64,000 bases of DNA. Source: Bacteroidota bacterium (GTDB lineage: Bacteria; Bacteroidota; Ignavibacteria; UBA10030; UBA6906). The stretch's first letter is position 1. Every line of letters begins with the position of its first letter. The stretch is taken from NCBI GenBank assembly GCA_019637975.1, contig JAHBUR010000010.1, forward strand, positions 62,001 through 126,000, in the 5' to 3' direction. The translations under genes were made by a program, and so were the position numbers. This document shows positions 18,384 through 25,485 of the stretch, piece after piece. The notes below the pieces were generated by a model. That model saw only the letters and a list, made by a program, of their open reading frames with translations, had not been told where the DNA came from and did not search any database.

Positions 18384-18411
18384 AAAGGCGAGCTTTTCAC
18401 GGCTCGCCTTT
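18384..18411 (+). terminator. Rho-independent terminator after clpX
   Basis: Stem AAAGGCGAGC (18384-18393) and GCTCGCCTTT (18402-18411), 8-nt loop, T-rich 3' flank TTTCTGTCTT. The A-rich left flank makes it usable for the convergent gene as well. Confidence 0.8.
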
Positions 18412-18436
18412 CTGTCTTATGAGAGTGCCTGCCGTT

Positions 18437-21400
18437 CTATCGCGTCAAGACCATCTTCCGCGCCTCCGCAAACGTGCCTGCTGTCAGTCGATAAAAGTAG
18501 ATTCCGCTGGCAACCGGCATTCCTTTTGCGTTCTTACCATCCCACGCTACGGTGTATGTTCCGGCACGTTGCGTTTCGTTGACGAGTGTCCGGATTTCCT
18601 GTCCGTTGATACTAAAGATTTTCAATACCGCGTTTTCCTGTCGCGGTAACTGGTAGCTGATACGCGTTTCGGGATTGAAGGGGTTCGGAAAATTCTGTTC
18701 GAGGGCAAAGCGGGACGGCCCACCGTTCCCTTCTGCAACATCTGTAATCCGCTCCTGAATTTCGAGATTGTCAATTGCCCAGCCCCAGCCGGTGACTCCC
18801 GCATCCGTATAAAGCCGGAACCGGACAAAGATGTTCTCGCCGGTATTGAATACATCGCGGAGATTCAGTTCGTGATGGCGAAACATTGTCGCGTTCCCGG
18901 GGGTTGACGTATTGTACGCATTCAACCACGCCGGGTCGTATGTTGCATCGTAGCCGTTTGCCAGCGGAATCCAGTTAATACCGTCCCGCGTTCCTTCGAC
19001 AATAACATAATCGTAGAAGGACGGATCGCCAAACGGAGCGCCCGGTTCACCGGGTTCAACAAGGGCGACGTTATCATATGCAAGATATGCGTTTGTTGGC
19101 GCAACTATAATCGGGATTGTAAGCGTATACGTGTTGTTGAGATTGTTGCCATAGGGATGGGCGGTGTGAATTCCGCCGTCCGTAAATCCTGTCGGCGTCG
19201 TAACACTGAATCCAGTCCCTGTGAAATCACTTGTTGCAGCATTGAATGTATTCGAGTAGGCGGACCGCGCAGGGGCAATCACAATAACTGCGATACTCCT
19301 TGCGATAGAGGGGTACACAACTCCCCCTTTATAGGAAGCCACTGAGACCGTCAGCGTGCGAGCTTGAAGGACAGGATATTTGACAATGGTATCGCGCATC
19401 GCAACAGGATTGGCTCCGAGCTTGACGAACGGAGTGTCGTTGATGGCAACGATGGTCGAGTCATACAGCCCGCGCAACGTCACGGGAATTGAAAGCATCC
19501 CGTCCGGTGCCTGCGCCATCGTTCCAAGCAGCGGCTTGAACGTTTGACCTCCAGCAAGACCCGGTATGTTCACGCTCCAGATTCCTCTGCCGTGCGTCGC
19601 AAGCACAACTTCATCCTCAACATGCGTCATAAACCAAATGCAGGCTGCAGGCATACCGTTATTGGCAAGATGCCAGCTTGTGCCGTTGTTCGTGGATTCA
19701 AACAAACCGATCTCCGTTCCCGCCCACAAAACGTTCGGCGTATGCGGAAGGACAAGAAGATCATACACAGCAACGTCGGGGAAGCCGTTGTTGCTCGAAG
19801 GGCCGGGTATGTACCCGCTGATATCTTCCCACGTTTGACCGAGATTGGTTGTGCGCAGAATCTTTGGTTTCTGTGCAAAACTGAAGAGAACATAGGCTGT
19901 CGAATCCTCCCACGGATGCGTTGCAAGTCCGGAAATGCCCCCCATTGTTGTTCCCGTGAAGTCGGGAACGGGTGTGAACGTCACTCCCCGGTTCGTTGAA
20001 AGATGGATCTTGCCTGTCGCATCCATTCGCGAACCGGCCCACACGATATCCGGATTGGAGCGCGAAATTCTGACATCGTGGAAAGAACTGATTGCCCCCC
20101 AGGTGCCGCTGGGAATTGAAGTCAACACCCAGTTCTGACCGAAATTGGTCGAACGGTACACGCCGCTGGCGCCGACTGCGAACAGCAAATCGGGTTCCAT
20201 GTTTGTCTTGGCAATTTTTGTGATGAACGGCGCATTGCCCGAACCCGTTGCCAATCCGCTTGTTGCGGAAACAAAACTCGATCCGCCGTTCGTTGATCGT
20301 CGCAAGCCGTTGTACTGCGAGCCGCCGATGAGTCTCAACGGATCGTCGAAGTGCCAAGAGGTTTCGTATCCGTCACCGCCGATTTGGGATGTCCATCCCG
20401 TCAAGGCATTCGGATCGATGGGCGAGCGCCACGTCCCGTTGTCCTGCATACCGCCGAAGTAGGCACTGGCGCCGGGACGTTTATCAACGCCGTAGAATTG
20501 GCTCGTGATCATACCATTGCCGGGATTAATCCAGCCCGTTGAGCTATCGGTAGAAATTCCCATACCTCCATCATTCGCATTGATAATACGGAATGAATTG
20601 TTCGGCTTCGGTATAATCATGAGGTTATGATGATCAACGTGAACTGCGCCGGCAGACATGGAGGCAATCGTACGCTGGGTCTCAGAGATCATCGTGATCA
20701 CATAGAGATTCACGCCGCCGACGTACACGCGGTTCTCGTTTGTCGGATGTACAACAATCGTGTTATCATACCAGCCTTGCGATGAAAGCCAATTCACGTT
20801 CGTGCCGCTTACAGTTGTGAGAGTCCAACTGGCCCCTGCATTGGTGGTAACATAGAGATTGGAATTCGGCGTCCCTTCCGAGGCCGCGTAGATCTTATTC
20901 ACGTTCGATGGGGCAATCGCAAGCTCGTATCTCCCCGTCTGATCATTGATGCCGCTTGACGAAAGGAACCACGTCTCTCCGGCATCCGTCGACTTAATGA
21001 TCCCCTTTTCATCGATTGCCGCATATTGAATATCAAAGTTGCCGGGTGTTTCAATTATCTGAAGTACTTTCTTTACGCGGTCGAACGTCCCGATATCAGT
21101 CTCAAGATACACTTGATACCAACTCACACCGCCGTTTGTCGATTTATAAATACCCGACTTGTTCACGGTGTTCTGTTTGTAGCGTCCCGATGAGGTTGCC
21201 GCCAAAACAACATCCGGGTTCTGCGGGTGGACAATCATCCGGGCAATGTTGTTGAAGTTATCGTTGTTGATCGTGCTGGTAAGTTGAAACCACGTTTCGC
21301 CGCGATCTGTGGACTTGAGAATTCCATCTCCATTCACGACATCCACACTGAACATACTCTCTCCTGTTCCGACGTACATGATATTCGGGTTGGAGGGAGA

Positions 21401-21976
21401 TTGGATAATCACGGAGGCGGCAAGGTTCGGCATATTCGCCGTCAACTCACGCCAGCTTGCCCCAGCATTTGTGGTTTTCCAGACGCCCCCTCCGACCGAG
21501 CCAAAATACCACGTATTATAATTCGGGTCTGCCGGATCGACGACGATACCTCTTGCCCGACCCGGAACATTGCCCGGCCCCCGACTGATCCAGGTAAGAA
21601 TGTTTGGAGAAGTCGGCGCGCTGTAGCGTGCTTTTGTCAGCTCCGTCATTTTGTGGTTTGGAGGATACGCGTGAACCGCCTCGCCGTACGGGATGCGCAT
21701 TTCGTGCAGAATGCGGGCAAACTGGTGTGGTGCTTCCGCCTTTGCTTCGCCCAGCCGGATCTTTTCAAGCGTCCTGACCCGGGCAGCATTCCGGATTCCT
21801 TCGGGCGAATCGGGATCGAGTTTGGATTTGAGTTTCAGCAATTGCTGATACTCACTCACTTCCTCCGCCGTCAGATACATGGCGTCATCAGTGACCTTGT
21901 CTTTGCCAAAAAAATACACACCCGAAATGCCGAGCGTTAGCAGAACAACAACTCCGATGAGTAGCTTCCGGTTCAT
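18437..21976 (-). CDS. Secreted BNR/sortilin-like propeller protein with type IX sorting domain
   Basis: 1179 residues. An N-terminal hydrophobic segment (about 5-24) serves as signal peptide. The first two-thirds (about 130-800) contain repeated Asp-box/BNR units, for example GGGVWKTTNAGASW, GDGILKSTDRGETW, KSGIYKSTNGGVSW, GVYRSTNFGQNW and ILRTTNLGQTW. This is the pattern of the sortilin/VPS10-like and glycosidase-like multi-blade propellers. A beta-sandwich region (about 940-1080, including SFYDYVIVEGTRDG) precedes the sorting domain FALEQNFPNPFNPETRISY, which ends MVLTR. The sorting domain predicts export by type IX secretion. No catalytic residues can be identified, and substrate or ligand is unknown. 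A small lipoprotein gene lies 57 bp upstream in the same direction. Confidence 0.88.
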   Translation of the reverse strand: MNRKLLIGVVVLLTLGISGVYFFGKDKVTDDAMYLTAEEVSEYQQLLKLKSKLDPDSPEGIRNAARVRTLEKIRLGEAKAEAPHQFARILHEMRIPYGEAVHAYPPNHKMTELTKARYSAPTSPNILTWISRGPGNVPGRARGIVVDPADPNYNTWYFGSVGGGVWKTTNAGASWRELTANMPNLAASVIIQSPSNPNIMYVGTGESMFSVDVVNGDGILKSTDRGETWFQLTSTINNDNFNNIARMIVHPQNPDVVLAATSSGRYKQNTVNKSGIYKSTNGGVSWYQVYLETDIGTFDRVKKVLQIIETPGNFDIQYAAIDEKGIIKSTDAGETWFLSSSGINDQTGRYELAIAPSNVNKIYAASEGTPNSNLYVTTNAGASWTLTTVSGTNVNWLSSQGWYDNTIVVHPTNENRVYVGGVNLYVITMISETQRTIASMSAGAVHVDHHNLMIIPKPNNSFRIINANDGGMGISTDSSTGWINPGNGMITSQFYGVDKRPGASAYFGGMQDNGTWRSPIDPNALTGWTSQIGGDGYETSWHFDDPLRLIGGSQYNGLRRSTNGGSSFVSATSGLATGSGNAPFITKIAKTNMEPDLLFAVGASGVYRSTNFGQNWVLTSIPSGTWGAISSFHDVRISRSNPDIVWAGSRMDATGKIHLSTNRGVTFTPVPDFTGTTMGGISGLATHPWEDSTAYVLFSFAQKPKILRTTNLGQTWEDISGYIPGPSSNNGFPDVAVYDLLVLPHTPNVLWAGTEIGLFESTNNGTSWHLANNGMPAACIWFMTHVEDEVVLATHGRGIWSVNIPGLAGGQTFKPLLGTMAQAPDGMLSIPVTLRGLYDSTIVAINDTPFVKLGANPVAMRDTIVKYPVLQARTLTVSVASYKGGVVYPSIARSIAVIVIAPARSAYSNTFNAATSDFTGTGFSVTTPTGFTDGGIHTAHPYGNNLNNTYTLTIPIIVAPTNAYLAYDNVALVEPGEPGAPFGDPSFYDYVIVEGTRDGINWIPLANGYDATYDPAWLNAYNTSTPGNATMFRHHELNLRDVFNTGENIFVRFRLYTDAGVTGWGWAIDNLEIQERITDVAEGNGGPSRFALEQNFPNPFNPETRISYQLPRQENAVLKIFSINGQEIRTLVNETQRAGTYTVAWDGKNAKGMPVASGIYFYRLTAGTFAEARKMVLTR

Positions 21977-22033
21977 GATATACCTTTCGGTGATGATGAA
22001 ATGATATGATGGTTGATAACTAATCCGATCCGG

Positions 22034-22426
22034 TTATTTGGATGAGGTTCGTGTACTCAGGTCGTAGATTTCGGTGAACGCATCCGCCGTTTCGTCGCCT
22101 GAAATGTTGCCGGGAATCCGGACGATGGAGAGTTTTCCTTCCTCCAACCATTTTACGGTTCCGCTCTCCAACTCACGCTCGTACACAATTGAGTCCGCTG
22201 TTGTTGAATAGACGAAGAATGCGAGAGGTTGAACGCCGGGTTTCGGTTTCTCTTTCTTCACACACAAAACAAACTCGCCACCGCCGGGAACGATCTCAAA
22301 CTCGCCGCCGAATCTCTCGTTTGCAAAGTACTCTGCCCTCTGCTCGCTGTTCGGCGCCCCGGAACAGCCCGCAAGCAGGAGAAGAAAAAACGCAACAACA
22401 CGGTTTAGCTGATAAATGCCGGTCAC
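22034..22426 (-). CDS. Small lipoprotein
   Basis: 130 residues from a GTG, the first start codon after an in-frame TAA four codons upstream. The signal ends in a clear lipobox (LLLLAGC), so the mature protein starts at Cys 21. The mature part is a single small domain with alternating strands (GEFEIVPGGGEFVLCVKK, AFFVYSTTADSIVY, GKLSIVRIPG). I do not recognise the fold. It lies 57 bp upstream of the 1179-residue propeller gene and could be co-transcribed with it. Confidence 0.72.
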   Translation of the reverse strand: MTGIYQLNRVVAFFLLLLAGCSGAPNSEQRAEYFANERFGGEFEIVPGGGEFVLCVKKEKPKPGVQPLAFFVYSTTADSIVYERELESGTVKWLEEGKLSIVRIPGNISGDETADAFTEIYDLSTRTSSK

Positions 22427-22527
22427 TGACCAATCACGTTATGGAAGTAGAATCGAGAAAACCCGGAAAGGTTTTGTCGCGAGGGCTGCGAATAAGGTAA
22501 GCATTGAACGGGGGAAAAGTCAATACA

Positions 22528-22551
22528 AAGGGCGGAGTTTTCTCCGCCCTT
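22528..22551 (-). terminator. Hairpin terminator of the 22586-23923 gene
   Basis: Perfect 10-bp stem AAGGGCGGAG (22528-22537) and CTCCGCCCTT (22542-22551) with a 4-nt loop, 35 bp beyond the stop on the minus strand. A weak T-rich flank follows. Confidence 0.7.
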
Positions 22552-22585
22552 CAGGTATTTCGTTCCTGTTGAGTTACTTGCCGGG

Positions 22586-23923
22586 CTAACGTACGAGAAG
22601 CATCCGCTTTGTTTGCACGAACGATCCCGCCTGCAACTTGTAGAAATACACCCCGCTCGCCTGCCCGGTTGCGTCGAACTGAACCGAATGGTTGCCTGCG
22701 TTTCTTCTCCCGTTCACCAACGTCGCCACCTCCCGCCCCAACATATCGTACACCGTGAGCGTAACGTCCGCCACGACCGGCAGTTGATACGTGATGGTCG
22801 TGGTGGGATTGAAGGGATTTGGATAATTCTGAGCGAGGAAGAACTCTGACGGCACGCCGTTCTCTGTTGATGGAGTGGAGAGAACAAAACTGTTGTACAA
22901 ATTCAGCGCCTGAATAGCCGTGCTCTGCAATCCCGTTAAGTTGTACGCACACACAATTGCCAAGGCGAACCGCATCGTATCGTACGGCGCGAGGTGGAAC
23001 GGACCAATAGCGAGAAGAAAACGCGTGTCGGACAAGGACGGGAATTCATCGGGCGCTATCCCGCCGGAACTCATCATATCGTAAGTTGCTGCATCCGAGT
23101 TTGGTATACCGGAAAGAGGAAACCTCTGAAACGTAATGCGCGCCGAAGAGGAGGGATCCAACAAGCTGACACCAAATGGCGTCGAGCCGGAATCAAGCGG
23201 ATTGGCAACGTATGCCATTCGCGTTGAGGCAAAGAAGCCCGCAAAATTACGCGTGTGGAAAAGGGGCACATCGTTTGGGCCGACATCAGGATCCGCATAC
23301 ATACCGATGTAGCAGCTGTCAACCGTCCGCGTTGATGTATTGATGATATGATATCGAATAATCTCTATGCCCTCGTTGATGGGAGAGTCCCACGTGAATG
23401 AACTCTGGATCACCTTCAATCCAATAGGGGTATGTCCCGCGGGTCTGACATCGTAGTCCGTATACCGGCAGAAGAAGTTCTGATCCGCGACAGGCGTGTA
23501 CGCCAATGACGTCCCCCAGTATGCATCCCACCCGGGAGGTTTCGGAGTACCTTGCCCATACACTCTCCAGATGGAATCAGCAGCGGTGAGTCCCGGAGCA
23601 AACTCAGTGAGAGTTGACACGGCCTTTGCCTTCGGACCGGTTCCCGTACCTGTTGTATCAATCAATCCCCCAACCCACATCCCGCCAATGTAGAGATGTT
23701 CGATCCGTGCACCGGCGGGAAAATCCAATCCGATGGAATCATGCGGAGGAGGTGTGATGAGATACGAAACCTTGCCCATCATCCCTCGATTGTCCATTTG
23801 GAGCAACATGGTTGTTCCCTGCTTTGCAGAGACAACATTTGGCTGCGCAACGATTTGACCGTAGATGAAAAGTGATACAGCGAGGGGAACCAACAGCAGG
23901 TGTTCTGTTCGAGAGTGTGTCAT
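22586..23923 (-). CDS. Type IX-secreted protein, tandem paralogue A
   Basis: 445 residues: a signal peptide (about 1-26), a body of about 340 residues without a domain I recognise, and a sorting domain (FFLAQNYPNPFNPTTTITY, ending KRMLLVR). It is clearly homologous to the next gene upstream (24029-25378) along its whole length: both begin MTHSRTEHLLL, share WDAYWGTSLAYTP and FFCRYTDYD, and match with few gaps. The final 50 residues differ completely at DNA level from the paralogue, while the 5' leader is about 96% identical to it. The body is probably a beta-rich surface domain, as DSCYIGM(Y/F)AD(P/A)DVGP and ISLLDP-type segments alternate with polar turns; that is inference. Confidence 0.85.
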   Translation of the reverse strand: MTHSRTEHLLLVPLAVSLFIYGQIVAQPNVVSAKQGTTMLLQMDNRGMMGKVSYLITPPPHDSIGLDFPAGARIEHLYIGGMWVGGLIDTTGTGTGPKAKAVSTLTEFAPGLTAADSIWRVYGQGTPKPPGWDAYWGTSLAYTPVADQNFFCRYTDYDVRPAGHTPIGLKVIQSSFTWDSPINEGIEIIRYHIINTSTRTVDSCYIGMYADPDVGPNDVPLFHTRNFAGFFASTRMAYVANPLDSGSTPFGVSLLDPSSSARITFQRFPLSGIPNSDAATYDMMSSGGIAPDEFPSLSDTRFLLAIGPFHLAPYDTMRFALAIVCAYNLTGLQSTAIQALNLYNSFVLSTPSTENGVPSEFFLAQNYPNPFNPTTTITYQLPVVADVTLTVYDMLGREVATLVNGRRNAGNHSVQFDATGQASGVYFYKLQAGSFVQTKRMLLVR

Positions 23924-23968
23924 AGCTCTTCCCTTTCAGATAAGAAGTGAGGAATAGTTGACAGCCGA

Positions 23969-23997
23969 AATATACTACACCAAATGCCGAACTGCAA
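23969..23997 (-). promoter_or_regulatory. Sigma-70-type promoter of paralogue A
   Basis: On the minus strand TTGCAG (23992-23997), 17 bp, TATATT (23969-23974). The leader to the ATG at 23923 is about 40 nt. The same promoter is present in copy B at 25426-25454. Confidence 0.6.
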
Positions 23998-24019
23998 CGG
24001 AAATCCGCAGCCCGGCATT
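23983..24019 (-). terminator. Interrupted hairpin overlapping the promoter, copy A
   Basis: Arms AATGCCG (23983-23989) and CGGCATT (24013-24019) enclose an inner CTGC/GCAG pair. It lies 10 bp after the stop of the 24029-25378 gene and overlaps the -35 box of the following gene, so end and start signals share the same DNA. Confidence 0.5.
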
Positions 24020-24028
24020 CGGTAAGAA

Positions 24029-25378
24029 TTACTTCACGACCATCATCTTGCGCGTCGCAACAGAGCCGGGAATCGAAAGTCTGTAAAAATAGACGCCGCT
24101 GGCCAATCCCGAAGTATTAAATTGTACCGCATACTCACCAGCAGTCTTCACTTCATCTACCAACGTCGCCACCTCCCGCCCCAACATATCGTACACCGTG
24201 AGCGTGACACCTGCCGCTGTTGGCAGTTTGTACGTGATGGTCGTGGTGGGATTGAACGGGTTGGGATAATTCTGAGCGAGGAAGAACTCTGACGGCACGC
24301 CGTTTTCTGTTGATGGAGTGGAAAGAATCAGACTGTTATATAAGTTCAATGCCTGAGCAGCGGCGTTCTGCAATCCCGTTAAGGTATATGCGCACATAAT
24401 TGCTACGGCAAACCTCAATGTATCGGAGGGCTGCAAGAAGAACGGGCCGATAGCAAGGAGAATTTGAGCGTTGTAGAGTGACGGGAAGTCATCAGGGGCA
24501 ATAGTCCCGGAACTCATCGCAAGATATTTTGGACCATCCGGGCTTGGAATATTGAAAAGGTAATATCGCTGAAACGTGAGACGCTCCGATGAAGGCGGAT
24601 CCAACAAACTGATCCCGAACGGCGTCGAACCGCTGTCAACACGATTGTGGACATACGCCAACCTGTTGAGTGAATAGTAGCCTGTATGGTTGCGAAGATA
24701 GTATTGCGGTACGCCTGACGGACCGACATCAGCGTCGGCAAACATACCGACATAACAGCTATCAATCGTTCGTTGTGAGTTGTTAATGATATGATAGCGC
24801 ATAATCTGAATAGGAGAGTCCCACGTAAATGAACTCTGGATCACTTTCAATCGCATCGGAACATGAGCCATGGGCCGTATATCATAATCGGTGTAACGGC
24901 AAAAGAAGTTTTGATCCGCAATCGGCGTGTATGCCAACGACGTTCCCCAGTATGCATCCCAGCCCGCGGGTTTTGGCGCGCCTTGGCCGTACACTTTCCA
25001 AATTGAATCTGACTGAGATTGGACCGGATAGAATTCATACAATGGACCGGCATATCCCTCGTACGCCGTCGAAACGACTCGAATCTTCTCACCAGTTCCG
25101 CTGAGTGTCGTATCAATCAATCCACCAATCCATAATCCGGCGGCATAGAGATGTTCAATCCGTGATTCAGCAGGGAATTCCAATCCGATGGAATCTTCCG
25201 GTGGTGGAGTAATGAGATACGAGACCTTTCCGATCGCTCCCCGATTGTCCATTTGAAGCAGCATGGATGTTCCCTGCTTTGCAGAGACAACAATTGGCTG
25301 CGCAGCTATTTGACCGTAGATGAAAAATGATACAGCGAGGGGAATCAACAGCAGGTGTTCTGTTCGGGAGTGTGTCAT
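24029..25378 (-). CDS. Type IX-secreted protein, tandem paralogue B with swapped tail
   Basis: 449 residues with signal peptide, body and sorting domain, homologous to the 22586-23923 product. The sorting domain is a mosaic. From the NYPNPFNP box through YDMLGREVATLV the DNA follows paralogue A, including an uninterrupted identical run of 42 bp (24164-24205 against 22721-22762). The last 45 codons (24029-24163) instead follow the subtilase gene upstream, ending GSVATRKMMVVK in both. The body of about 340 residues has diverged from paralogue A much more than the flanking leader has. Promoter and hairpin are copies of those around paralogue A. Function unknown. Confidence 0.87.
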   Translation of the reverse strand: MTHSRTEHLLLIPLAVSFFIYGQIAAQPIVVSAKQGTSMLLQMDNRGAIGKVSYLITPPPEDSIGLEFPAESRIEHLYAAGLWIGGLIDTTLSGTGEKIRVVSTAYEGYAGPLYEFYPVQSQSDSIWKVYGQGAPKPAGWDAYWGTSLAYTPIADQNFFCRYTDYDIRPMAHVPMRLKVIQSSFTWDSPIQIMRYHIINNSQRTIDSCYVGMFADADVGPSGVPQYYLRNHTGYYSLNRLAYVHNRVDSGSTPFGISLLDPPSSERLTFQRYYLFNIPSPDGPKYLAMSSGTIAPDDFPSLYNAQILLAIGPFFLQPSDTLRFAVAIMCAYTLTGLQNAAAQALNLYNSLILSTPSTENGVPSEFFLAQNYPNPFNPTTTITYKLPTAAGVTLTVYDMLGREVATLVDEVKTAGEYAVQFNTSGLASGVYFYRLSIPGSVATRKMMVVK

Positions 25379-25425
25379 AGCTCTTCCCTTTCAGATAAGA
25401 GAAGTGAGGAATAGTTGACAGCCGA

Positions 25426-25454
25426 AATATACTGCACCAAATGCCGAACTGCAA
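25426..25454 (-). promoter_or_regulatory. Sigma-70-type promoter of paralogue B
   Basis: TTGCAG (25449-25454), 17 bp, TATATT (25426-25431), identical in both boxes to the copy at 23969-23997. Confidence 0.6.
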
Positions 25455-25476
25455 CGGAAATCCGCAGCCCGGCATT
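25440..25476 (-). terminator. Interrupted hairpin overlapping the promoter, copy B
   Basis: AATGCCG (25440-25446) and CGGCATT (25470-25476), 10 bp after the subtilase stop, with the same inner pairing as copy A. Confidence 0.5.
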
Positions 25477-25485
25477 CGGCAAGAA

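Larger units (their letters stand above)
23924..24163 (-). repeat. Duplicated leader-plus-tail segment, copy A
   Basis: Matches 25379-25620 at about 96% (one 2-bp indel and a handful of substitutions). It contains the start-side leader of the 22586-23923 gene, a terminator hairpin, and the last 45 codons of the 24029-25378 gene. Similarity continues into the 5' coding sequence of both paralogues but stops sharply at 24159-24163 on the other side. Confidence 0.9.

Noticed and set aside
22586-25378. Assembly artefact duplicating one gene
   Set aside because: The coding bodies differ strongly at DNA and protein level, so both copies are real.
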